A model generated the notes under the pieces. It did not search any database, was not told where the DNA came from, and worked only from the letters and a program-made list of their open reading frames with translations. DNA of 37,376 nucleotides from Symbiodinium natans (taxonomy: Eukaryota > Sar > Dinophyceae > Suessiales > Symbiodiniaceae), in assembly GCA_905221605.1 (NCBI GenBank), contig CAJNDS010001065.1, positions 1 through 37,376 on the forward strand, given 5' to 3'. Both the position numbers and the translations under genes were made by a program. Positions 26,408-37,134 of this stretch are shown here, in pieces (within the stretch, counting starts at the first letter, position 1; the number at the start of each line of letters is the position of its first letter).

Positions 26408-28299
26408 TTCCGCATATGCGAATCTAGCGGTCTGCTTTCTTTTCGCAGTGACTGCGTTAAAGAGAGCCTAGACGTTTTGATCTGACTGTACATGGCAGAT
26501 CTCTGCGGTTCGTTGCTGAAGAAAAGTTTCCGTATCTGAGCATTTCAACTTTGCAAAACAAAAACACACACACGCACACAAAGCACATTCGCGCACAGTG
26601 ACATGCATGCACCCACTCATACATGCAAACGCCGATGACTGTTTGCAGACGCATTATCGCATATTGACTGCATGTTGCATTCATATAACCGGATTATTAT
26701 CGAGCGTAAGTGCTGCCTAAAAATAATTAAAACTGTAACAATTTATTTGTGTGTTATTTTCTTATGTGTAGTTGATGTTGTGAAAAAAATACTCTATCGT
26801 ATTAAATTAAATTACATGCATTCTTAGTAATCTCTAGTTACATTATTGAATTTCAATAACTTGGTTATGTGTGATTTAACAAGTTTGTACACTTGTGCGT
26901 GTTGCATTCATGTTGTTGGTTCTTATGGTATTCTTAAGTTCGTAATGTGATGTTTTATCATGTTCAACTAACCTTACTAGAACTCTATATCTGCATTTAA
27001 CTTTTTAAAGTTAAACATGACATTATGAATTGTACACGCTGGCGCGTTCTTCCTCGTAATCCCAAATCTGCTGAAACTCCTGGACACATCTAGTTGGAGT
27101 TCCAATCAATTTCAATAGAAGCCTAACATTATTGAGGCTTTTTAGGTCACATGGAAAGTTAACACAGGGGGTGGCTTAGCTATGGAGATCCATTATTACG
27201 TAAACCTCAGGTCTCTAAGCCCTTCACATCCTAATGTCTCTCTCAGCCGAAAAATATTTTGTTTATTGTGTTTACAAGAACGGTCAGGAGTGTCCTGTAT
27301 ATGTAATAAAGAATGCTTGGTCTAAGCGCCCGTCGGCTGCAGTCCGGAGTTGATTTTATATATCGCTGAATTATCGAAGTCAATTCACTCGCCGCTGCGC
27401 CGAGTCAGCCAAAGGGCAGGAGGGGAAGCGGCGTGGCCTGCTTCCTGCATGTACCCTCCTGTCCGACCGCGCGTCTAGTGAAATTGCCTTCGCTTATCTA
27501 AGCTTTTATAGACTTTTAGAAAGGCTCTCTCACATATTCATATTATCATTTGACATTGTGAGACATATATAATTTATATGACGATAACGATAAATAGAAA
27601 TAAACATACATATGGGCGGACGTCAAAATACCATGTACGTAAAGTATGATGGAAGTGCGATATGAAGTTCCGCTCTTGCTGGTGTGCGTCTTCGCCACAA
27701 GGCGGCACCATGAGTTTTCGCAAGTTTCAGGCTCTTCCCCATTTAGGCGCTATGATGGCGCTAGCGTGGCGCTAGGTATTCCTTTCCAAAACATCAGAGC
27801 CAGTCGTTTGAAAGACGACGCCTGTGTCTAAAAATGAAGGCGCTAATGTGTTCTGCGAGGATTTTGCATAGGGTACACAATTAGTACTATACAAAGCTAT
27901 CGTTCCAGACCTTCGTTCTCCTTCTCGTCATAAGGCAGCACCATGATTTGTTCGGCATACGCCGTTCCAGGAAGAACGAATATTGACAGCCGCCCATATA
28001 ATATATGTACACATATATGTATATGTCTATGTACATGCATAAAATAAATACCACCTACTACATACATATATCTTCGCAAATCCTTCGCTCGTCGAGGCCG
28101 GGGGGCGGCATGGCCGCACCCTGCGCGCCGGAGCTTCAGTCTTTATTTCTTTTCCTCCTTATTTTTTATAATTTCCGCTTGGCATCCAGCTGGCACCGTG
28201 GCTTGCTCCTTCTTCAAATTGCTGGGAAGCTAATTGATTAGCTTCTCTTAATCAGAGGATCAAATGCAAAACCTCTTTCGCTGACGAAAGAACATGATT
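26408..28299. other. AT-rich intergenic spacer, no supported gene
   Basis: It contains a CA-rich microsatellite (about 26557-26600), long A/T-rich stretches, and a GC-rich island near 27385-27475 with an imperfect inverted repeat (GGGCAGGAGGG and ACCCTCCTGTCC). The string GGCRGCACCATGA occurs twice (near 27702 and 27934), and TATATGTACA microsatellite sequence lies near 27995-28070. Open frames here are short and have low-complexity composition. No RNA gene was recognised. Confidence 0.6.
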
Positions 28300-28640
28300 C
28301 ATGTGTGCAGAGCTCAGATCTCGCTCAGCTCACTAAGATTCATGAGCACGGACATGACGAGAGGCAAATGACTTCATCATCAATTGATGAAATGGGAAGG
28401 GTGTGGTTCAAGGTAATTTCGGGTTTAGTGCGTATGCTCACATCAGCTGCGAGTAGGTGAGGTCAGATCTCGCTCGGATACAGTCCTGAGCAAGGACTTG
28501 CTGATAGCTTGAATGTGGTTTAGGTTCCGGGTTTTAGTGCGCATCTCACGGGAGCTGCGCGTAGGGGAGCTGAGGTCTCGCTCAAATACACTCATGAGCA
28601 AGGACCTGGCGATAATCGGGTTGCTGCATTCATCTATGAT
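28300..28640. repeat. Degenerate local repeats (about 110-150 bp spacing)
   Basis: The motif AGATCTCGCTC or AGGTCTCGCTC recurs near 28317, 28464 and 28572. It is each time followed by ...CTCATGAGCAAGGAC-like sequence and preceded in two cases by GGGTTTTAGTGCGCAT-like sequence. These are diverged copies of one short unit. Confidence 0.5.
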
Positions 28641-28814
28641 GCAAAAATATTACTCCCGTGGATTTGTCATGCAGACGGTTCCAACGTCTGCGCACGTGTG
28701 TGCATTTGGTAAATCATAAAAAAAAACCTCCAAGGTTTTTTTTTCCGAATGCTTCGCAGAAGGGTTCTCGTTTTAAAGCTTGGGGTCCAGGGGGTCCAAT
28801 AGGTGACCATTGAT

Positions 28815-29480
28815 CGTTGTTCAAGCATTCGCAAGCGTCCGCAAGTGTCCGCAAGCGATCGCAAGCGTTCGCGTGTGTCGCGCGGCGTGTCGCACTCGCG
28901 CTGTTAATGGGGAACTCCACAAAACGCGCGCCTCCGCCGCGTTCGAAATCTGTCCTGACATAGGGGAACTTCACTCGACATCCGTCCTGACATTGGGTAA
29001 CTCCACGCGATGCGCGCCTCCGCAGCTCCGGGGGTCCAACAGGCGACCAACGATCGTTATTACAGCGTTCACCAGCGTCCGCAAGCGCCCGCATGCATTC
29101 GCAAGCGTCCGCAAGCGTGCGCGTGTGTCACGCGGAGAGTCGCGCTCGCGCTGTTAGGAAGGAACACCACGCGACGTGCGCCTCCGCCGCGCTCCTCACA
29201 TTGGGAAACTTCACGCGAAGCGCGCCTCTGCCGCGTTCCGGATCCGTCCTCACATTAGGGCACTCCAAGCGACGCGCGCCTCCGCGGCGTTCCGAATCCG
29301 TCCTAACATTGGGGAACTTCACGCGACGCGCCCCTCCGCCGCGTTCCGACTCCGTCCTGACATTGAGGAACTCCACGCGACGCGCGCCTCTGCCGCGTTC
29401 CGAAACCGTCCTCACGTTGGGGAATTCCTCCGCCGCGTTCCAAATCCGTCCTGACACGCGACGCGCGCCTCCGCCGCATC
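28815..29480. repeat. GC-rich satellite: 10-bp and 54-bp tandem units
   Basis: Two blocks (28820-28900 and 29065-29150) are built from the decamer GTCCGCAAGC and variants, each followed by GCGTGTGTC and CGCTCGCGCTGTTA. Between and after them runs a unit of exactly 54 bp: CCGTCCT recurs at 29244, 29298, 29352 and 29406, with GGGGAACTTCACGCGACGCG and CCTCCGCCGCGTTCCG inside. At least six units are readable. Period 54 keeps frames open on both strands, giving spurious 90-130 codon frames. Confidence 0.85.
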
Positions 29481-29639
29481 CCTGATATGGCGTGAGAGTG
29501 CCTGGTGTATTCGTTATCACTACACATGTTCTAACATTTTACCTTTGTCAGGACACAACGTCACTCTGCTCTGATGCCCGTCACCGCTCGACAATTTTAT
29601 CTGCTTAGAATTTACAGACAATTGGCGCACAAAAGGCAG

Positions 29640-29990
29640 CACAGCGTTCTGGACCAGAAGCAGGCAGCAAGCATAAGCATGCCGCGAAGCATTCCAGAGG
29701 AATCCCAGGCTGACAACTGTCCGGAATGTGGCCACCACATCCCGGACCAGAGGTAGACGGCAGGCATAAGCATGCCGAGAAGCAGGCCAGATGAGTCGCA
29801 GGCGGACAAATGTCCGGAATGTGGCCACCACAAGCAGGGCAGCAGAGCATTCTAAACCATCGGCAGACAGCAGGCATAAGCATGCTGAGAAGCAGACCAG
29901 GGACGTCTCAAGCGAACAATTGTACCGGAATGTGCTTCCCACTAACAGGCCATATATACGCAGCTGGTGCTGACTTACAGTCGCTGGATC
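29640..29990. repeat. About 93-110 bp tandem repeat, three units
   Basis: GCATAAGCATGC-like strings occur at 29671, 29764 and 29874. Each is followed by GAAGCAGRCCAG..., a CAGGCGGACAA-like stretch and GTCCGGAATGTGGCCACCAC (first two) or a diverged form. No coding signal. Confidence 0.75.
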
Positions 29991-30239
29991 TAACTTGAGG
30001 GCTTGAAGCATTTTGAAGCGAACTCTTCTGAGCAAGGCCAACCCCGAATTCGCTTCATTCGGAACACTATGGCTCGAAGCAGACAGAAGCATGGGCGGGG
30101 AGTGGGGCTGGGAAGGGCGCTGCTTGGCGCGAGCCTTAGATATTATTTCGCGCATTGAGATTAGTCTGCAGCCGTCCGTAGCAAGGCCTCTGTGTCGACT
30201 GATGAGTCGGCGAGGGCGTGGGTTCCGCGTCCGAAGCCT

Positions 30240-31170
30240 CGGCCGTTGGTAGCTCTGAACTCAGAGTCGACGTCCAGCTCAGCGTCTGACTGAGCGCACA
30301 AATACAATAACAATTGATCTCAGGGGCAGAGAGCCTTGCATCCACAACCTAAGCCTCGCCCGTTGGTTGCTCTGATCTCAGATCAAACACGACTACAAGT
30401 GTCATAAACCGACGAAGGCTAGGCGTAAGCAGCAACTACTGCTGACCTGAACTAAGGCAAGGTCGCATCCAGCAGCCATGAACTCAGGTTGAGTGACCAA
30501 CTTAACCTGAATATGCTGCCACACACATAAAAAAAGAAACGGCAAGGTCACAACTCCGCGCGTCCCTTGCCCTCTGGTTGCTCTGATCTCAGATGCAAAA
30601 CGAATACAGGTGTCGTAAGCCTACGAAGGTTAAGCCTAAGCGGCAGCTGCTGCCGATCTGAACTAAGGCAAGGTCCCACCCAGCAGCCACGAACTCAGGT
30701 TGAGTGACCAACTTAACCTGAATATGCTGCTACACACATAAAAAAAAATGGCAAGGTCACAGCTCCGCGCGTCCCCCGCCCTCTGGTTGCTCTGGTCTCA
30801 GATGCAAAACGAATACAAGTGTCGTAAGCCTACGAAGGTTAAGCCTAAGCGGCAGCTGCTGCCGATCTGAACTAAGGCAAGGTCACACCCAGCAGCCATG
30901 AACTCAGGTTGAGTGAACAACTAAACCTCAAAATGCTGCCACCCACATAAAAAAAGCAAGGTCACAGCTCAGCGCGTCCCTCGCCCGCTGGTTGCTTTGA
31001 TCTCAGATGCAAAACGAATATAAGTGTCATAAGCAGACGAAGGATAGGCATAAGCAGTAACTGCTGCTGAGTTGAACTAAGGCAAGGCCGTATCCAGCAG
31101 CCACGAACTCAGGTTGAGTGAACAACATTGAACAACTAGACCTGAAAATGCTGCCACACACATTAAAAAA
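30240..31170. repeat. About 205-211 bp satellite, four full units
   Basis: GGTTGCTCTGATCTCAGATG-type starts occur at 30365, 30576, 30785 and 30990 (spacing 211, 209, 205), with a partial earlier unit near 30245. Shared pieces include AAGCCTACGAAGGTTAAGCC, GAACTAAGGCAAGGTC, GAACTCAGGTTGAGTGA and a poly-A stretch near each unit's end (ACACATAAAAAAA). The poly-A end recalls a retroposon unit, but it is repeated head to tail like a satellite. Confidence 0.85.
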
Positions 31171-31469
31171 AGAAAAACAAGGTGACAGCGCAGCGGATCT
31201 TGCACCTTGCAGGAGCACGGGCCTTGCTTTGCCAACAAAAAAAAACTATGCAATGACAAAACAAACCAAACAACATCAGCAAGTTGGTAAGGTGAGACCG
31301 AAGCCACCTTCATGGCCACCGCCGGCTCATCTTTCGGGACAGCAGGCGCGCTTTACCTAACGACCGCATGCCAACAACTTCCTGCGTCTAATTTAAATCC
31401 GACAGGCTGCTGCATCAGATATGGATATGTCGACCGAAGCAAATCCGAGCCTTGACCCTTCAAGTAATC

Positions 31470-33610
31470 AGCCACCAGGCTGAAGAGGGCGGCGCGCACA
31501 CGTCTGCGGAAGAGGCCGTTGCCTCGGTCAGCTTAGCCATACAAGAAGGCAAAGCTTAGCTAGCAAAAACATGAACTGGCCTGACAGGGCGAAGAGGAGC
31601 GAGAGATACCGGACCGTGAGGCAGTCTCGCCCTGAGCATCTCATCGCGAAAAGACTATTCGGCCGCCAGGCTGAAGAGGGCGACGTACACGTCTTCACGG
31701 AAGAAGCCGTAGCCTCGGTCAGCATAGCCACACAAGAAGGCAAAGCTTCGCTAGCAACAACATGAACTGGCCTGACAGGGCGAAGAGGAGCGAGAGATGC
31801 TGGACCGTGAGGCAGTCTCGCCCTGAGCATCTCCTCGCGAAAAGACTATTCGGCCGCCAGGTTGAAGAGGGCGGCGTACACGTCTTGCAAGAAGAGGCCA
31901 CAGCATCGGTCAGCCTAGCCACGCAAGAAGGCAAAGCTTAGCTAGCAACAACATGAACCCGCCTGACAGGGCGAAGAGGAGCGAGAGATGCGAGACCACG
32001 AGGCAGTCTCGCCCTGAGCATCGACTCGCGTAAAGACTATTCGGGCGCCAGGCTGAAGAGGGCGACGTACACGTCTTCGAGGAAGACGCCTTAGCCTCGG
32101 TCAGCCTAGCCACACAAGAAGGCAAAGCTTGGCTAGCAACAACATGAACTGGCCTGACAGGGCGAAGAGGAGCGAGAGATGCGGGACCACGAGGCAGTCT
32201 CGCCCTGAGCATCTACTCGCGTAAAGACTATTCGGCCGCCAGGTTGAAGAGGGCGGCGTACACGTCTTCGAGGAAGACGCCGTAGCCTCGGTCAGCCTAG
32301 CCACACAAGAAGGCAAAGCTTGGCTAGCAACAACATGAACTGGCCTGACAGGGCGAAGAGGAGCGAGAGATGCCGGACCGTGAGGCAGTCTCGCCCTGAG
32401 CATCTCCTCGCGAAAAGACTATTCGGCCGCCAGGTTGAAGAGGGCAGCGTACTCGTCTTCGAGGAAGAAGCCGTAGACTCGGTCAGCCTAGCCACACAAG
32501 AAGGCAAAGCTTCGCTAGCAACCACATGAACCCGCCTGACAGGGCGAAGAGGAGCGAGAGATGCTGGACCGCGAGGCAGTCTCGCCCTGAGCATCGACTC
32601 ACGTAAAGACTATTCGGCCGCCAGGCTGAAGAGGGCCGCGTACACGTCTTCGAGGAAGAGGCCGTACCTCGGTCAGCTTAGCCACACAAGAAGGCAAAGC
32701 TTCGCTAGCAACCACATGAACCCGCCTGACAGGGCGAAGAGGAGCGAGAGATGCTGGACCGCGAGGCAGTCTCGCCCTGAGCATCTCCTCACGTAAAGAC
32801 TATTCGGCCGCCAGGCTGAAGAGGGCCGCGTACACGTCTTCGAGGAAGAGGCCGTACCTCGGTCAGCTTAGCCACACAAGAAGGCAAAGCTTAGCTAACA
32901 ACAACATGAACCCGCCTGACAGGGCGAAGAGGAGCCAAAGATGCTGGACCACGAGGCAGTCTCGCCCTGAGCATCTCCTCGCGTAAAGACTAATCGGCCG
33001 CCAGGCGGAAGAGGGCGACGTACACGTCCTCGAGGAAGAGGCCGTAGCCTCGTTCATCATGGCCCACGCAGGAAAGCAAATCTAGCTGACAGCCACATGA
33101 ACTCGCCTGACAGGGCGAAGAGGAGATGTTGGACCTGGAGGTAGTTTCGCTCTGAGCATCTCCTAGCGTAAATATTAACCCGCCGCCAGGCGGAAGAGGG
33201 CGAAAAGCACGTCTTCGAAGAAGAGGCCATAGTCTCGGTCATCATGACCTATGCAAGAAAGCAAAGCCTAGCTGGCAACAACATGAACTCGCCTGATAGG
33301 GCGAAGAGGAGATGCGGGGCCTGGAGGCAGTTTCGCCCTGAGCACTCCTCGCATGAATATTAACCCGCAGCCAGGCGGAAGAGGGCGAAACGCACGTCTT
33401 CGACGAAGAGGCCATAGCCTCGGTCATCATGGCCCACGCAAGAAAGTAAAGTCTAGCCGACAACAGCATGAACTCGCCTGACAGGGCGAAGAGGAGATGC
33501 GGGACCTGGAGGCAGTTTCGCTCTCAGCATCTCCTCGCATGAATACTAACCCCTCGCCAGGCGGAGGAGGGCGAGGTGCACGTCTTCGAAGAGGCGGCCA
33601 GAGCCTGACA
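31470..33610. repeat. 185-191 bp satellite, eleven units
   Basis: CCTGACAGGGCGAAGAGGAG recurs at 31580, 31771, 31962, 32153, 32344, 32535, 32725, 32915, 33106, 33292 (one base changed) and 33477. Spacing is 191 bp on the left, falling to 185 bp on the right, where units also diverge most. Each unit contains GGCAGTCTCGCCCTGAGCAT and CAAGAAGGCAAAGCTT. Repeated ~100-codon frames on the minus strand and ~65-codon frames on the plus strand follow the period and are not treated as genes. Confidence 0.95.
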
Positions 33611-35083
33611 ACAAGCATAGAAACCCCAGACCTGAGTCACGCCTAACTGCTGCGTATGATGAGGAGCCAGTCGACCTGTCGAAGATCCACCCTAAGTGGC
33701 TGCTGCCAAGGCAGCTGTCTCAGCGTGTGGTATTTCTGTAGAACAGAAGTAGACGAGGAGTTCATGATGTTTCTCTAGTGTATATGATGAAATTTAGAGA
33801 GTCACATATTGTTTGCCTAGATGAAGTGGTAGCTAACCCTGAACTGTGAACCCATGCAAGGCTCTTGCTGGGACCACTAAACCCTGAACTTCCGCTGGCC
33901 GCCGCAACTGTACGATGTCTGTGGACATATCCTCGTTCCCCCGGTATGAGCACTAGCGTCCATGCAACATGAATCACTGAATCGCCGAATCACTGAATCA
34001 CTGGATCCCCCGCATTGCATTGGAGGAACAGTCCTCGTGATTGCATGTGCGACCCCTAGGAAGAGACGATGGGAGGATCTTACGGATGAGGAGAAGCAAG
34101 ATGCGGATGGCTCAGCTTTACAAAACAAAATATCGGGCTTCAGAGCTTACGGCTTTCGTGATAGAGGGATTTGGTACAATCAAATATTGGGCATGGCTTT
34201 GTGAATTGGATGATAGTATCTTAGAAAGTGAGACCCAAATCTCGCCGAGGCAGAGAAGAGGCAGCGCTACTGGTCGACACCCTGGAGGATATGCGTCACA
34301 AAGAAGCTCTGAGCTTCAAGAGTAAAACCAAAGAAAGTATGAACGTTCAATGTTACAACTTGAAGTCTCGAACGTTGCGTCCTACATTTGTCCCATGTGT
34401 TCCTAACTTGGGTCTTCAAGCTGCCTTCGCAGGACAAACCAACGGCGCTGGCAGTATCGAAGTGGCATCTGAGTCCGTAGCTGTGTTTGCGTGTGCTCCC
34501 TTGAAGGGTTATGTTAAGTTGTAGAAAGGTGGTTTGGGGTTAGTACGGCTTTGGAGGATGTAGTTGAAATTGTTCAGGTCGAGTTGTACATGTAGCAGCT
34601 GGCAAGTTTGCACAGCTGACGTCTTCCTGGTGGACAGTAGCATTATTGAGATTTTTGGTTTTGATGGGCTTAGAGAGGCTGTTTACGTCAAAGGAGCAGC
34701 GTGCGAAGTCGGGTTGAATGGAAGGGGCATGAGGTCATATGGACCCGAGCCTCCAGTTGCTTGCTGCGCGCAAGCTGCTTAGAAACCGATGACGAAGCGG
34801 GTCTTGCTGAGATTCTGCGTCCGATGAAAGGCATCTGGTGCTGTGGTTGTCATTGTTGCATGTTTCTGTTGGCCAGTATCGCATATGTGGGGCTGTCGGT
34901 TTACATGCTGCCGTAGATGTCTGGAACCTTCTGATATGCATTGTGTAGCTTCAGTGCGAGCATGAACAATAAGTTTTGCTTTGTTTTATAGTACTGCCCA
35001 TGAAAACTAAGCAAAAAGAACCCTAAAGGTATCAGCCACATATATATATATATGTATATGTAATACGTAGATATATAGAAACA
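33611..35083. other. Unassigned spacer, no supported gene
   Basis: Mixed composition. A small GAATCACTGAATC-type tandem repeat lies near 33970-34005, with TA-microsatellite near 35040-35060. Open frames reach about 98 codons but show no domain or coding-like composition that I recognise. Confidence 0.5.
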
Positions 35084-35167
35084 CCCTAAACCCTAAACCC
35101 TAAACCCTTAAACCCTTATTTATACCCTTAAACCCTTAAAACCTTAAACCCTTAAACCCTAAACCCC
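35084..35167 (-). repeat. Interstitial telomeric tract, C-rich strand (CCCTAAA)
   Basis: The plus strand carries CCCTAAACCCTAAACCCTAA followed by degenerate CCCTTAAA units. This is the TTTAGGG (Arabidopsis-type) telomere motif, also reported for dinoflagellates. The tract is short and internal, so it is not a present chromosome end. Confidence 0.9.
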
Positions 35168-35173
35168 ATGTAT

Positions 35174-35422
35174 TTACTCATTTATTTGAAGAACTTGTTG
35201 TGTATTACCAGCCCAGAACACCAAGCGCCCACAATGTTTAGAAATTACACTGGCCTGGGTTTTGCGAAGCATGCAGAGCACCTTCTCGTCCTCAACAATG
35301 AAGGCCTTGAGGAGTTCCTGCTCGAATGATTTTAGGTATATAAGGTTTGTGAGGGTTGCAAGGTACTCAGTGCTAGTAATACTCTGGTAAGTCCTGTAGC
35401 AGAGCTCTGGCTTCAATGCCAT
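35174..35422 (-). CDS. Possible 82-residue protein or exon, unrecognised
   Basis: ATG 35422 to a stop at 35174, directly beside the telomeric tract. The translation (for example TNLIYLKSFEQELLKAFIVE) has more protein-like composition than other short frames nearby. I recognise no domain, and no neighbour supports it. It may equally be chance. Confidence 0.2.
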   Translation of the reverse strand: MALKPELCYRTYQSITSTEYLATLTNLIYLKSFEQELLKAFIVEDEKVLCMLRKTQASVISKHCGRLVFWAGNTQQVLQINE

Positions 35423-36282
35423 TGTGAGCCACGATGTGTGCCATGGCTCCGCGAAGTCGATGGCCCCCCCTCGCTAATATATCCATATACAGCACCGAAA
35501 AACACACCACCCAAGATATATCAGAACATTCGAATTCGATCGACATCAAGCCCCATGCATAGCTTATAGAAACCAGAACGAAGTCCGCTATGCTTCGATA
35601 GCTGTGATGCCAGCGTAGGAGGCAGAAACGCAGGTGCAACTCTCACGTACGTCGACGCCCTATTTTTTCAAACTTATCGAGGGCCGGAGGGGGCAGGGGG
35701 TGGGCGCACCATGGCCAGACTCTGTCACATCGACAGCCGCAGGCGCCGATCTTGATCCATGTGGCCTGGCCGAGTAGCACAGTAGCTAGCTGCAGCTCAA
35801 AGTTTCACATATCACTCGCACAGACACATATATATATATACATATATACATATTTACATATAGATATCTCTCTCTCTCTCTATATATATATATATGCACT
35901 GGTGATCATGATGCTTTGCCGATATCAACATCACTCTCCCTAGCTGCTGATCGGGGTTTTACAGGGTCATCGGGACTTGCATGTCTGATTTCCAGCTGGC
36001 CTTGCCGGAGGAGATCTGGATCTGGATCTGGATTCTGCCCTGCAACAGTACTTTGAACATCGATATCTAACCTAATAACGTTCGTTGCGCAGACACTCGT
36101 ATTACTTTCTTAGCAGATCTTGTAGCAGATGGGACGGAATTACATGCTGCTACACGTGCATGGATGGAAGTTTGGAAAATGCGAATCGAATCATGCAGCC
36201 TCCGGTTCCTGCTTGAGCTTGCCGTTGTCGACGTTGGGGCATATAAATGTCCAAAGCGACCTTGCAAGAGGACTTTCTACCG
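35423..36282. other. Spacer with TA/CT microsatellites, no supported gene
   Basis: Runs of TATATA and CTCTCT lie near 35828-35895, and GGATCTGGATCT repeats near 36010-36035. No gene or RNA is recognisable. The stretch lies between outward-facing telomeric tracts. Confidence 0.5.
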
Positions 36283-36384
36283 GGCCCTGGGTTGGGGTCG
36301 ACTGCTGACATGACGAATTGGAACAATAAGGCCCTGGGTTGGGGTCGACTGCTGACATGACGAATTGGAACAATAAGGCCCTGG
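36283..36384 (+). repeat. 47-bp tandem duplication
   Basis: GGCCCTGG starts at 36283, 36330 and 36377. Two full 47-bp units (containing GTTGGGGTCGACTGCTGACA) are identical as far as compared, followed by a partial third. It looks like a recent local duplication. Confidence 0.9.
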
Positions 36385-36875
36385 CTGTATGCCCTGGCAT
36401 TCTGCATGGCCCACGTGGCGCAGTGCAAGTGGAGACTGCACCTGGTATATGGTTCGCAGCTTATTAGCCAGTTTTGCTATTCAAAATTTCGCTCGGCCAA
36501 ACTTGAGTCACATGCACCTATCTGAGAATCTGGCAACTAAAGCAGGCAGTGCTCGATCAGCTCGGGCGGCAATCATGGAGAGCAAGGATCCATGCACGAA
36601 AACTTAAAAAGCCTCGGACCATGATCCCACGTTACACTAGCTATATACGTTTCGAGTGCCACTTCGCTTAGCTTCGTATACGAAACAATTAAACTAAACC
36701 ATTTTTCAACCCTATAGCAATTGGAACGTAGGGTTTCTTGCAACTTGTTTATAATAGATATTACACACACATATACATAGAGATAGATTAAAATACCAGG
36801 GATATATGTATTCCTTATTTGCAAGAAACCACACGTGCCAAGTAGGGCCTGTATGATAAGCGAGCTATCTAGAAG
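36385..36875. other. Spacer, no supported gene
   Basis: AT-leaning sequence with short open frames only. I found no repeat or RNA structure in it that I could support. Confidence 0.45.
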
Positions 36876-36957
36876 GTTTAGGGTTTAGGGCTTAAGGGTT
36901 TCAGGGTTTAAGGGTTTATTTAAGGGTTTTAGGGTTTATGTAGGGTTTTCGGTTTAT
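36876..36957 (+). repeat. Interstitial telomeric tract, G-rich strand (TTTAGGG), first
   Basis: GTTTAGGGTTTAGGGCTTAAGGG followed by degenerate GGGTTTA and GGGTTTT units, shown here as separate motifs rather than one run. Orientation is opposite to the tract at 35084. Confidence 0.8.
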
Positions 36958-37075
36958 GAGGGCGAGGTCCCCCTCGTGCGTGCAGCTGTGCACCTGCCAA
37001 AGAAGCAGCAAGCGGAGCCAGGCCAGCGAGGTTTTAGGATAATTTTGTTTCAAGGGAGTCAAGTCAGCCCCTGGG

Positions 37076-37134
37076 GTTTACGGTTCAGGGGTTAATTAGG
37101 GGTTTAGGGTTTAGGGGGTTAGGGTTTAGGGTTT
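37076..37134 (+). repeat. Interstitial telomeric tract, G-rich strand (TTTAGGG), second
   Basis: The tract holds GGTTTAGGGTTTAGGG and GGGTTAGGGTTTAGGG with small length variants. It is separated from the previous tract by about 120 bp of ordinary sequence, so this is degenerate subtelomeric material rather than a terminal array. The remaining 240 bp to the window end show no feature. Confidence 0.85.

Noticed and set aside
26408-28299. tRNA, rRNA or spliced-leader RNA genes
   Set aside because: Reading both strands by eye I found no cloverleaf box motifs, rRNA core sequences or full leader sequence; a covariance search would be needed to exclude them.
28714-29520. Several 90-130 codon frames on both strands
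   Set aside because: A 54-bp repeat keeps frames open automatically. Sequences are low-complexity Arg/Ala/Pro repeats with no domain.
28815-33610. CRISPR array
   Set aside because: The tandem units adjoin without unique spacers of constant length, and there are no cas genes; the setting is eukaryotic.
31528-33618. Repeated ~100-codon minus-strand and ~65-codon plus-strand frames
   Set aside because: They recur with the satellite period, shift frame between units and appear on both strands, so they are by-products of the repeat.
34041-34524. Short plus-strand frames (94-98 codons) as genes
   Set aside because: No recognisable domain, overlapping alternatives in other frames, and repeat-rich surroundings give no support.
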